Origin: Amoebophrya sp. A120
Taxonomy: Eukaryota; Sar; Dinophyceae; Syndiniales; Amoebophryaceae
Assembly (NCBI GenBank): GCA_905178155.1
Contig: CAJINV010000001.1
Coordinates: 12,504,676 to 12,568,675 of the forward strand
Length of the DNA: 64,000 bases
Reading direction: 5' to 3'
In this document: positions 10,352 to 21,359 of the stretch, in pieces
How positions within the stretch are numbered: the first letter of the stretch is position 1
Layout: each line of letters starts with the position of its first letter
Program-made: the position numbers and the translations under genes
Notes under the pieces: model-generated
The model's database searches: none
What the model was told of the DNA's origin: nothing
The model's input: only the letters and a program-made list of their open reading frames with translations

Positions 10352-12620
10352 CTACAAACGGTCCTGTCCCTCTTGGCGCATAGCGAGCTCTCGCTCTTTT
10401 TGCAGTACCGGGACTATTGCGCCCAGAAACCAGCCGTCTATTATCCGCGGATCCTCCTCCCGGTAGGGTTTGCACTCGCGCAACCCGTACGTATCCAGGA
10501 AAAAAGGTGTGCAAGCGTAACTTTCTTTGAGAAACAGCATCACAAATTTGCTCTACATGACAGAGAAAACCTGGCATGCGTGGCTTGTAAGGGAAAACAC
10601 ACATGAAAAGAGGACTTCATGGCTGTCTGGCATGACAGGTGTAACTCTGTTGCATGTTCTGCAATAGTACAAATTTACACTTACACAGTTTTTTTCTTGC
10701 ATAGTACGCGAGGTCCGTGTATTGCAGTTCCTCAGCCAGTTCTATCCAACTGCGGTACCAAAACTCGTAACTTTTGTAGTTCTCGCGGGCGTGTGTTCGC
10801 GCGAGCTCGTACGCGAAGACGGCGATGAACGTGGTGCGCACGAAGCGCTCGAACTTGGCGAAGTTCATTTTCCGAGTGGTCACCCGCTGCACGAAGTCCG
10901 TTTTTGGCTGTTGCGGACCTGATAATTTTGGGAAATGCGAAAACGAATGTCACAAAGAACCAGCGGAGTTTTACAGTAAGCACGACGTCGTGTCCGAATT
11001 GACGAAAGAGCAGTCGCTCATTTGCAAAAGGAATTCAAAATACCCGGCAGGTCGTACGTGACCTCCGCCTCCATCGGGCAGTCAAAGTACACCCCGATTT
11101 TTCGGAAGAGGAAATCTATGTCCGTTTTCTCCATGTGCCGTGTGGCGGCGTGCAGGTCCAAAAATTTGATCATTCGCTGGTAGAGCAGGTTTGTCGCTGG
11201 CTGGAGAAAGCAGTCGACGGACAGGCGACAGTACTGTGCGTCATACTTCATGTGGTACATGCCCCAGTCGAATCTGCGGTGTTGGGTTCTTTCTTCATCA
11301 GCAATTGTACAAACACATCAGTTTCATCACTTCTGTTTGCTAAACAATTTTATCTCAAAGCCCAGGCCGTACGACCAAGAAAAAGCGATGCGCAGCGAGA
11401 ATTTTTTATCACAACAAGTTTACATGGGCCAGAGACTGTCGAAGCTTTCCCAGTGGAGGCAGAAGAGCGACTTGGTGTGGAAGTTGAGCAAGAACTCGTA
11501 GAGCTTCAAACACTCGCTCCGCACGCTCCCGAGCTCCACCTGCACCCAGATCTTGTCCAGCAGATTGTTCCGCGCCATCCAGTCCGGCAGGTTCTCGTCG
11601 TTTCCAAAATCGTACTGCGTCGGATACTCCGCGAGGTCCACACCATCCTGGACGGCAACCTTGGTCTGCTTCACGAAGAAACACGTGCCTAAAGTATCAC
11701 GAATGCTGCAGTGACGGATGCACACTCTCGTTCCGCGCAGCGTTCGCATAGAAAAAATTTGGGTTTTACAAAACTCAACTGCAAAAACTAAAACATAGAT
11801 GTCGACTCAACATATACAGTTGTGATGTCACTACTTTAGTATACCTGGCTCGAGCTGCCACTGCACGGGGAACGGCGTTGGGTTGGCCTTTGCGTTGCCA
11901 AAGAGATCGTACTCTCGTATGTAGATGGTCCCGTCGAAGACATAGGGTTCCTCGCCAGCGGGGACTTTTATCTGTTATGATTCATTTATTCGTTCTTGCG
12001 TGGATGCTTACATGAGCCGGCAGGGAACGAGCCACAAGAAAACACGAAAGCATGACACATAACGAAGGAGCCACGACCAATAACAGTAAAAATACCATGC
12101 TGTGTATCTCCCCCAGCCCTGGCTTCGTCTGCTGGAGCAGTGACTTCAACTCCGAAATCGGCATTCTGAAGGGCCCGTACGTCGTTTTCAGCAAAGGATG
12201 GTCCTCTTCGTCGAGCCTCTTCGGGGTGCTGAGTTTGTGCACGTAGAGCTTGGAACTACTCGAGTTTTCTATCCTGCCCAAAGTAGTGGACAACTGCATT
12301 TGCACGATTTCGCCGTAGGCAGACCCACCACCGACGTTTTCTGCGAACGAATCTGGGGGAAAGGGCGTGTGCGACACAAAGTAACTCGTTCCGCGCTGGA
12401 CGAGGGTTGAGTCGCCCGCGCCCGGGTCGATGCCGGCGGTGCACGCCGGTTCGGAGTTTGTGTCCATTATAGTGAGGTTCCCCTCCAAGCTGTCGCCCTC
12501 CCATATCGGCTCGGGCTCCACCGTGCAGGCTGTTTCTGGCGTTACCCATCGGAGCAGCTCGAAGGCGCGTCGCCAACAGTGCTCCAGCGTCCAGCCGGCG
12601 ATTACCGGCGGACCAGTCAT
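10352..12620 (-). CDS. Hypothetical protein, six exons, one intron an introner
   Basis: Exons: 12096-12620, 11845-11971, 11424-11688, 11044-11273, 10704-10918 and 10352-10486. The first four introns are GT-AG. The fifth is a family F introner (10492-10703), removed with one copy of its CGTAC duplication. The joined frame gives about 498 aa with consistent phases, ending in QEGQDRL. No family recognised. Exon 1 has an acidic, possibly extracellular-type region; exons 3-5 encode a globular region rich in Tyr, Phe and Trp. The exon 1 border is ambiguous: a donor at 12095 gives a 124-nt intron, whereas one at 12011 gives a 40-nt intron and keeps a hydrophobic segment (MVFLLLLVVAPSLCVMLSCF) as a membrane helix. 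Confidence 0.65.
10492..10703 (-). mobile_element. Introner, family F (212 bp)
   Basis: Terminal inverted repeats of type TATSCARGAAAAAAA followed by a GTGTAAGTGTAA-like stretch at both ends. Flanked by the direct repeat GTACG (10487-10491 and 10704-10708). Interrupts the minus-strand unknown gene; excision with one repeat copy restores the frame. No GT-AG at the borders. Confidence 0.85.
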
Positions 12621-13349
12621 CTTTTTTGACTGTCTTTGGTTCTTCGGGGGATAAAGTTGTGGACTGAATCACTGCGAAGATGTACGAGGTGGACCCTTAA
12701 GATTTCAATATTCGCAGTAAACGACACTGGTCTACTCCCGGGATGGCTACGCGATTCGCGGTTTGCGCGGATTCTACTGCCAGCTGATTGCCGAAGCTGC
12801 GAGGGGAGCAGGGCTGATCTTCGATCGCTGTCACTGAGTACACCTTTCTGCACTCTGTGCCGTCTCGGCTTGTCGGTTTGACCTCCGCTTACCGTTTCGC
12901 TGAATGTACCAGCTGCAACGATGTCGAGCGACTGACCGCACGGGAGGCTATTCTTTTTCGAAGGCGGTGACTCAGACAGAAGTTTTCTTCTAGCTAAAAG
13001 CAAGCAGAAGTGCATTCTGAATCCAGTTGCACAGTTGTACAAGAACTCTCTTTCCGATTGCTCACTCCCGTACTCTCTTCCGACGGAGACGACTACCGTT
13101 TGCAGCAGCTGTCATCGCTCGTTACTGTTCCACTGCCACGAAAACACGACTGCGTTCTGGCACGATATCATGACGGACGATTTTTCTTGACGATAAAAAG
13201 CCGGCGAAGAACATAACATCAGAAGATGATATTTATAGCAGCTTCTATTCACCATTGACTACCGTCGCAGTTGTATCCCGATTTTTATTTGGATATGCAG
13301 CATGCGTTCGCTTTTCCTTCATTCCTCACATCGAAGATCTCACACTATC
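12621..13349. other. Intergenic between TIM9 and the six-exon gene
   Basis: No coding frame with support on either strand; no repeat recognised. The TIM9 3' end lies at the right border. Confidence 0.5.
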
Positions 13350-13761
13350 TCACTTTAATCCTGCAACCGCAGCGTTCTTTTCCGCGAATCGCTGCGCTAC
13401 GCGTTGTGAGTAGGACATAAACTTCTGCACGCACCGCTTTGCGCACCCCTCCTCCGCGTCGTCAAGGGCTTTGGATCGGAAGGTGTTCACACATTCGCCG
13501 AAACACCTCTCTACAAGGTTGTTGTACCTTTTGGGGGTTGGTTTTGGTTTGCACAAAATTACCCAACATGATACATCAACGCTTTTCATGATACGGTTTC
13601 GCTACAACTTTTTTCAGTTGGTTTTCATTTTGCAAAACCAAAAGTGTTCCGCAAATAATTAAGTACGTGTTCATCGACTCCGCCACTTGCATGTCGTTCA
13701 TCTGCGCCAAAACCAGCTGCCGATCCTTCGGCGAAAGCTGGTCTATCATGGCCGGATCCAT
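13350..13761 (-). CDS. TIM9: Mitochondrial import chaperone TIM9
   Basis: Small TIM proteins escort hydrophobic precursors across the mitochondrial intermembrane space. Exon 1 (13667-13761) and exon 2 (13350-13527) join in frame across a 138-nt GT-AG intron to give 90 aa, the normal size. The twin CX3C motif is intact: CFGEC and CAKRC, 15 residues apart. Flanking residues NLVER before it, and SQRVAQRFAEKN after it, are the Tim9 type rather than Tim10 or Tim8. The intron borders both carry GTAC and the intron interior holds an imperfect inverted repeat. Confidence 0.9.
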
Positions 13762-14408
13762 TTTGTCGTTGCTATGTTTGAATCAGTTTAGTGAACAAGT
13801 AACAAACTACTCAAAGCGCTAGTCATACGGTGTCAAAAAAACAGGAGCGGCTTTACTTCTCAGAGTAAAAAATCACGGGACCGAAGAAAACTGATCGACC
13901 TGAAGAACAGTTTTTTCGCGAATTCAAATGACCGCGATGGATCGAACCAACAGCACAAAATTCGGCGACAAAAGCATGCGTCATGCGGATAATCGCAACA
14001 TCCATAACAACTTCGGTAGATCTTTTCATCGCGGTGCTTCTATCGAGATCTTCGGTTGTAACACGAGTCGCGGCGAGCGTTTGTAACAAAACTTATGAGA
14101 AAGGTGACCTCCGCACTTTCTTTCCCAAGTACTTTCTTGCAAGATCTGCAGTTGGCCCAATTAGGCCTTTGATCCTGCAGGAAAATTTCGTTGCTTCAAA
14201 ACAGCAACAGCCCGGCACAGAAGTCTATGCTATGGTGGTCCGTGTCATGGCGTGACAGTGTATTTCTGGCAAGTAGCTGCGCGGAGTCGGGGCTATACAC
14301 CCTCTCGTCTCTGCAATGCGTGGAAAGTGAACAAGAAATCCATGCAAATTTTATCGATTGTCTGCAGAAACTGTGCTGCGCAACAAAAGCTGCACCAATT
14401 CCGCGAGT
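13762..14408. other. Intergenic, no gene seen
   Basis: Lies upstream of TIM9 and downstream of the TauE/SafE gene. Only shadow frames were seen. Confidence 0.5.
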
Positions 14409-17400
14409 TCAGTGCGTCTCGTCGCACAGCCCCTTGAACCACAGATCGGCCTTCGCTGCGCTGGAGCCACGAGAAGCCGCACTGACGTCTCCAAAGAGGT
14501 CGAGCAAACCAATGATGAGCAGCATCACCGTGCTTACGAGGATAACGCCAGCAAGGAGTAACGCGATGACTGACGTTCGGTTGTATTTCTTCACGTAGTA
14601 ATTGATTACTGATTTCCCCAAGATCGCCCCGCAGCAGCACACGACCGCGAAGAAAAGCGAGTACGCGAGGGGCGCTTGGCCGCCAATGATAAAAATCGTA
14701 CTGGCGGTGGTGGACAGCATAAACAGCGTCGTGGCGGTAGTCGCGGTTGTTACCTGCGGTTTGATGACGAAAAGTAATCCCAACTTTTGCTTTGAATCTT
14801 TTATCGCATGATGCCATTGGAAGATCATCTCTCAGTAAACTAAAATTTCAACAAAGCACACAAACCTGGGGCCGCAAGCCCATCTCCATCATGATCGGAC
14901 CTAGTAGCATGCCACCCCCTATGCCGCACATTGCGGCTATGACTCCAGCGCCGTATGCGTAGAAAAGCAACCGCAGTGCGTTTTCTCGTGTGTCAAAAAA
15001 CTCCCACGTGTCGCGATAAGACCTGAAGTGTGACAAAACCAAGTCGTATTCTGCTGCGGTTTTTCTTTCAGTAGGGTGTCCTATGAGAGGCAAAAGCAAA
15101 TATGAGAATCATGAACGCTTCGATCGATAGTAGAGAATAATACTTCGCTTCGACTTGCTGCCCGTTGCCTCCTGGTGTAACGGACACGGTTTTCCTCTCT
15201 TCGTACTGCTTGACCAGGCTCTGCGCGTGTCTGTAGGCGAGATTATCCCACAGAAAAAAGCTGGCAGGGCATATTTGTAATGCAAAAAGAAATACACAGA
15301 AAAATCTGTCATGGGCGACCTCGTAGCATGCTATTTCGGGTATGCAATACAAGTTTTCTTGTCCATTTATTTTTGCATTACAAATATGACCTGCCAGTTT
15401 TTTTCTGTGTGATAGAGATACAACAGAACGGAGGTGGCACTGAGGAGGATGAGCCAAAAGAGCGCGGTGCAGTAGCCCAAACTTGTCTTTACCTTGAGGG
15501 GGATCGAGATCGAAGTCGTTCAGTAAAATAAAGCGAAAACGCACTTAGAAATCTTTATTTTGTTCAACGAGCAAAGTCATTGCATTAACACAACAAGTAG
15601 CCACAACTTCTTACCCCCGACACGACGAGCATGATCATCCAGACCCCGAGAAGCATTTTTTGGATTCCGGCGTCACTGACCTTTCCCCGCGAGGACCTCG
15701 CTATTGTAGACGACAGCTCATTCACCGGGGACGGCTGCGCGCTATCCACCGTGTTGCCCTTCCCCGCGCTCGGTGGTTGTATTCTCAGTGTGCCACTCGC
15801 CACTGGAGACAGATTGTGGTCGACACCCTTTATTGGCGAATGATTCTTCGCGATCACCACTTGCTCCATGTTGCTGCCGTTGGTGGGCACCAGAGACAGA
15901 GAGGAGGAGTGCGCAGACGAGAGCGGGGACGTGGTCAACCCGGTCTCCTCGCCAGGACTGTTTTTTCTTGCAAGAGTTTTCGGATTATTTCCATGGTCGT
16001 CAATTTCCCCATGATCTCCGTCGGCGTTCCCGATCACCTCGGGCACATCCGCGTCCTGAAACTCCTGGTAGCTGGTGGGGGTGCTGCCCACCGAGGAAAG
16101 TTTCTGACTGATCTGGTAAATCACGTTCGGATTGGAGGTGCTACCGGATTCGGTTTTCTGCAAGCCAGGCCTCGCTCGGGCTTGGTTCTCGTCTCGCCAG
16201 AGGGATAAGCCTTTTCGCAGGGTCCTGCGGCCCGAATCGGTCAGAACTGCGATGAGGAGAAACAGGATCAGCCAGTCGGGTGATATCTTGTGCACGACGG
16301 CGCCCATCTGTACACCGGCCATGAGAGGGAAACCGAGAATGGCGGTGAGGTCGAAATCCACCATGGACCGGGATTTGTCGGTGGGGTGGCGCTGCTTCAG
16401 ATTGTAGAGAAGCACCGAAATCGCGCCGCCCGCGAGCATGGACTGCATTTTATTTTTCGATAAAGCAGTATTTACAAAACCATGACGTCATCAAAATGTC
16501 GCAGCAGCACTGCAGTGAAAGAACTACTTACCTGGTCACGAAAAACTCTATCCGAAAAATCCTTAAACAACCTTCCTCCCTCACCTGCGAAACCGCCGTG
16601 GCTTTGTGTGCTCGAAACCTTAGCAGCAGAATCAGAAGTGGCACATAAATGCCGCCTCCGCCGACCCCGGCGGACAGTGCCAGGCCAGAGCCGAGAAAGA
16701 ACAAAAAGGTTCCCAACAGATCCATATCGACTGGATCCGCGAATAACTCCTTGTGCCTGCAAACCCGCTCCGCGTCCCAGAAGTCGCAAACCCGATAAGG
16801 ATATGCCGCGCACTCCCGCGAGGAGACGCAGGTCCGATGACACCTACCTTCTCGACAAACTTCCGTATCGCCACACGTTGGCGCCGTCCACAGCGAAGTC
16901 GCCCAGTTTGTGGCTGCACCGCTCTCCTGTTGCGGTAGATTTGCGTCGTCGCCGCAAGAGACCCCGACGCGGACTTCCTTTGATTTTGGCTGGAAGGCGT
17001 ACGTCCGGAAGATACTGGCCGAAGCAGCCGTGCCCACCGCGTCCTCCGCACAGCGCCCCAACATCGGGTCCGCGGCCCGGCAAGAGCCGCGCATCACGCG
17101 GCAGACACTGGAAGTATCCCCCTTGTGTACGGAGGCCGGTGCGTTTTGCAGCGTGCTTGCGTACTCGAGAAAGTCGCAGTTGCTACTTATGCAAAACTGT
17201 TTGCACTGCGCCAGCGTCGTGCCGCGCTGCCCCGCGAATGCGTGGGCGGCCAGGGGGTCTTTACAGCACCCGGAGCCTTCGTCGATCCACACATCGTGTC
17301 CGGTGAAGGACAGCTGCTTCTGCAGTACGTCCCCCTGATAAACCAAATCGTTCGTCAAATTCCGGACTTCCGCGGAAAACGTGTGCTCGGGCCCGTCCAC

Positions 17401-18021
17401 CCCGGCGTTTTCCGGCACGACCTCCAGAAACCGCGCGTCGCACACCCGGAGTGCGCAGTGCTGCGTGGCGGCGGGGGTGTAGCAGGAAGCGGGTAGGCGG
17501 GAATACGCCGTGGGGCCGCTGCGGAAAATCAGCGGGCCTAGGCTGCTTGATTTTGACCAGTCCGATACCCCGCCGGGGTCTAGTTTCAAGTGTACCACCG
17601 TACACCCTTTGCTGCAGAGTGCCGCGGTAGTTGTTTCACTAGTTCCTCCGCTTGGCGCCATGGTGTGGCAACTGGCTGCCTGTGTGCAGTACTGCGCCAG
17701 CCCACGCTCCTCCTGTGGGGAAGTCGGACACAGGTGCGGATTTGTCGCCGGGCAGACGTTGTGCCCACCGTGCGCCTGATCGCAACACGCCTCGCCGTCC
17801 GAACAGGTCGTCCCATCGTAGCAGGTACTTGACGTCGACGGTGTATGGCCTAGCGGGCAGGCACGAGAGAACGGGTAACTGGTCTCGCCGTGGGCTGGGG
17901 CATGTGTGGGAAATGTCGCTGCGCAGCTTAGAAGGACAACGGCCCGTTTCCGGCTTTGTGCAGTGCCGGTGCTAGGCCCGCTGGTGCCGCAAACCGGACG
18001 CTTTGGTATGAAGCCCTCCAT
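14409..18021 (-). CDS. TauE/SafE-family membrane permease with cysteine-rich ectodomain
   Basis: Six exons (16585-18021, 15615-16442, 15415-15492, 15144-15238, 14866-15064, 14409-14753) join in phase to about 993 aa. Five junctions are GT-AG or introner-based with good support; the 15065-15143 junction is the least certain. Residues 1-430 form a secreted-type, Cys-rich region with a PAN/Apple-like cluster (CKQFCISSNCDFLEY). The membrane domain begins near residue 440 with the family's Gly-rich helix (SAGVGGGGIYVPLLIL); a second copy (CGIGGGMLLGPIMMEMGL) comes later, as expected for the two-fold TauE/SafE fold. Between them lies a Ser/Pro-rich loop of about 150 residues. The family exports sulfite, sulfoacetate or other anions; the substrate here is unknown. 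A family A introner splits the codons for LLYLAYRH. Confidence 0.85.
15244..15414 (-). mobile_element. Introner, family A (171 bp)
   Basis: Long terminal inverted repeats starting TATCNCACAGAAAAAA, then GGCAGG and ATATTTGTAATGCAAAAA. Flanked by GAGAT (15239-15243 and 15415-15419). Removal with one repeat copy restores the TauE/SafE frame. Same length as the family A copy at 29395. Confidence 0.92.
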
Positions 18022-18506
18022 CTGGTGGTGCAGACGAGCAGTGAAGATGTACCGCTAGCACGTGCGACGGGCCTTCATTTTGAAATATATTTCAAGAACT
18101 GGGACAGAAACGGTTCAAAACTTCGATGTAGTTTTTGGTATCAACGAAGGCACATCAAAACCATGTCGTGGGCACAAGATAAACACGAATTGAACGATCG
18201 CGAATTCGGTGTAGATACCGAACGAAATATTGCGAACACCACCATTGCTGTCAAATTTGACTGGTTCAGTCAGGAAGGTTGCAACCCTTTCACCGTCCGT
18301 GTAGCGTAAAAATTCTCTTCTTTCGAAGCACTTGAAAATTCGCAAAAAAGAACTCAGTCCTCGCGCAAACAAAATCTAATGATTTCGATATCCCCGGAAG
18401 CAGCCGCCTATCCGAGGCTTTTGTGCGTAGAAATTATGTCGCTGGTGAAAAGATTGTCCATCATCAAATTCGGCCGTGGTTGTTAGGTCTGCAAGAACTG
18501 TGTTTG

Positions 18507-20464
18507 TCAGGACAGCGCCGGCGACGCAGTTGCGTTTTTCCCAAATATTCTGGAACCGCCGACGATCAGAAATGGTGTCGCGAAAAGGAATATCAAATGT
18601 AAAAATGTCTGGGTCTGGAAGAATGCAACTTGTCATGCTAACTCTGAACCCTGGAACCTGAAGCATGCAAAAATCTGTGTTGCATGATTACCAAAAGTCG
18701 TCCAGTTTTGACCAAGTTGCCGCGAGGGAGTTTCTCATGCAGGATAGGCATGAGAGAGATCGCACAGAATCTATCATGCTAGGCCCTGCATTCCAGGCCT
18801 CATGGATCATGGAAACGCTGCATGACAAGTCGCGCATTCTTCCAGGAGACCCAGACATTTTTACATTTGATAAGGAAGACGAAGTGACTGAGCGCGTTGT
18901 GATTCACGTGCGGCATGATTGGGTGCAGAGCGCATGCGGTTGGGTTTTCTATCCAAGCGGCGCCGCACGCGCGCCCGAGTGTCGTCTGCACTGCAAAGGC
19001 ACTAATTGCGACTACGAGACCGAAGAGAAACACCAGCGGTGCGTTGGTGCCGCATACGCAGAACGCTTTGGTGTACCTGTTTATTTTGTGGAAAAGCAAT
19101 TCACGTGCAAAGGTTTTCTTTTTATGAAACAGAAACTCGCCAAAACAAGACAAAACAAAAAAAATGCAGAACCTCAGACTATCAATACCTTGCAACGACT
19201 CCGCCGAGCAGCAACCACGCGAATAGGTAGCAGCCCCCCAGTACCAAGAATGGCAGCGCGACAACGAAGTGCGTGAGGCACAGCAGAATTGTTGTTACCG
19301 TGATAACCAGGTCCTCGGAATATTCAGTGAATGCTCTCACGCACAGGCCATTCAACCCTTTCCCCCGTTGCAGAAGAGGCTGCGCTTCGCTTCCAGGGAA
19401 CACCAACGCTTTTGCATGCTGGTCGTGGTCGCGTAGCGGGCTCTTCTTGCTTCCCCTCGTTGATGCCGAAGTGCTACTTCTGGACGGACCCGCAACGCTC
19501 GCTCGCGAACTCAGTGCTATTTCAGGGCCAGTTGTACTGTTAGGGCCTGCTAGAACTACGTTTCTGCTCGAAGAGCCCGGTGCTCCGAATTCCCCGGTGA
19601 TAATTCTTGATGTTCCTTGCTCCACCATGGGAGTGTTCACGTCTTGCGACAGCAGCTCGCGCCGCATCCGGCAAGCAAGCAGGCACAGGAAGGCCGACCC
19701 CGCGAGGCATAAAAACCCGGTTGCGGACCAAAGCAGGTGGTCTATCGGCCGTTCGGCCGGGTCGTCAGACGTGCACAGCAGGTGCAGCACTCCGCCGAAA
19801 AAGGTGCCGAGCGCGATACTGTACCAAGACAGTTCGTAGAGATATTACAATGAAAAATGCCCCCTCCCCATATCAAAACGGAAATCTGTGATGCAGATTT
19901 GTGGTCACAAAACAGCTTTGTGATGCTAGAAGGCAAAAGATGCGGACTGTAGTGCTGCCTAGCGTGGGAAAGCCTTGCAGCTCCAGGATGACAGGAGGCA
20001 ACAGGAAGTGGGAAACAGCATGACAGATTCCCTGCAATTCAGGCCGCAGCTTCGTCTCTTGGCCTTCTACTAGCAATACAAGTCGATTTGTGTACTCAAA
20101 TACAGTATCACAAATTCGCGCATCTTCCGCTTCCGATATGGGGTGGGGGCTTTTTTCACTTTGATAAGAGAAAGAGGTTCATCTGCGAGCTCTGCAGGAG
20201 CTGCTGTAGTCGCCGCGCCGTGTAGGACTGCGAATCTTGTTTCCCCTCCATGATCTCGGCGGTTGGCGATATTATATTCCCGATCGTCCATCGCGCGCGG
20301 GATAAAAACCAGTAGGTCAGGAAAATTTGCACGGCGGCATTCAGAAAATCCGTCGCGAAGGTGCCAAAGCTGTTGTCGCAGCCGTGCTCAAAGTAGAGCC
20401 GCCCGATCAGGTCGCGCCGGTCTAGCTTTGGCTGCGCCAAAAGGTCAAAAGTTGGGTTCGTCAT
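18507..20464 (-). CDS. Multi-pass membrane protein, about 409 aa
   Basis: Four exons: 20167-20464, 19189-19837, 18873-19076 and 18507-18585. One GT-AG intron (19077-19188) and two introners (families B and C) interrupt it; excising each introner with one 5-bp repeat gives a continuous frame. The start is the MTNPTFD ATG at 20464. Hydrophobic segments: NAAVQIFLTYWF, SIALGTFFGGVLHLL, ATGFLCLAGSAFLCLLAC, a long pair at about residues 250-300, LVFLFGLVVAISAFAV, and a final HFVFLFATPFLIVGG. The motif NHNALSH directly before the last helix recalls ceramidase-like seven-helix proteins, but that link is weak. A different frame exists downstream to 18376; the repeat-based junction favours the stop at 18507. 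Confidence 0.7.
18591..18872 (-). mobile_element. Introner, family C (282 bp)
   Basis: Terminal inverted repeats TATCAAATGTAAAAATGTCT, continuing GGGTCT. Flanked by AGGAA (18586-18590 and 18873-18877). Inserted in the last coding part of the multi-pass membrane protein. Inner sequence has CATGACAAGT-type motifs shared with the other families. Confidence 0.9.
19843..20166 (-). mobile_element. Introner, family B (324 bp)
   Basis: Terminal inverted repeats TATYAMARTGAAAAAWGCCC then CCMCCCCATATC. Flanked by AGAGA (19838-19842 and 20167-20171). Slightly divergent from the other two family B copies (GCCCCC instead of TCCCCCC). Splits the first and second coding exons of the multi-pass protein. Confidence 0.88.
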
Positions 20465-21359
20465 CGTTGTTCTCAAAAGTCAGTGGAAGATGGGTGGAAG
20501 ATGGTGATAGTAGTACTGCACAAAAATCATACACAAAATGCGCGGAGCGAGATCAAATGGTGCCTAGATGTTGATGAAAACATATATTCTACAGAAAAAT
20601 GATAGATGGTAGTGCATGCGCGTTTCTATTGTACAGCAAATGTCTTAATGACGGGCTCGATGCGTGACCCTGTTACAGAGTACCAATAGAGAAGTGGAAT
20701 GAGGCGTGCAATTTAGCGAGCAGCGGTGTTGGAATGAATTTACTTACTTACTTAGCATCTCTTCTATGGAGATCTTGCATACACATTTCGATCACGAGAC
20801 GCAGAAGTGGACAGCTCCTGCGACCCACATTTGATTGTTTTCTCGACAACAGACGGCACCGCTTTTTTATCGTGTGGCAGTCAACCGAGCGAAGTATCAA
20901 ACTAACTCCGCATAATTGCTTGCTCACCGAGAAAGTTGCATGTTCACGAACAGTTCTTCAGACCAGTACGAAATGAAAACGTAAAGCCGACGGACTACAG
21001 GACAGTTGTGACGGAATACTTACGAAATCAATTGCAATACTAATGCGGTGTGCTGCTTCTCACGCTTTCAGGCAGCGAACCAGTTCAAGAGCAACGATCT
21101 TCCTGCTACTGCCTCAGGGGTAGATAAAATCTCAATTCCAAACACAAATGCAAGGGTATGAAATATTTACGCCGCCTGCTGTCAACCGCGCCAACGCCTT
21201 CTCCCACTGCCGTCAATTGTGCATCCGAGGAGCTGCTCTCCCTCCCTCTCCGCGAACTCGCCCGTCACTCCATCAGCACCCGAGAGCCGCGCCGCCCGTC
21301 TAGCCGTTCTGCTTCGCCGCCTGTGCGGTTTCGCCAAAATGCCATGTCCGGATGTGCTT
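20465..21359. other. Intergenic, no gene seen
   Basis: AT-richer spacer of about 0.9 kb. No supported frame, RNA gene or repeat was seen. Confidence 0.5.

Noticed and set aside
18376-18506. Downstream frame as the last exon of the multi-pass protein
   Set aside because: Joining at the 5-bp repeat of the family C introner puts translation in another frame that gives a hydrophobic end and stops at 18507.
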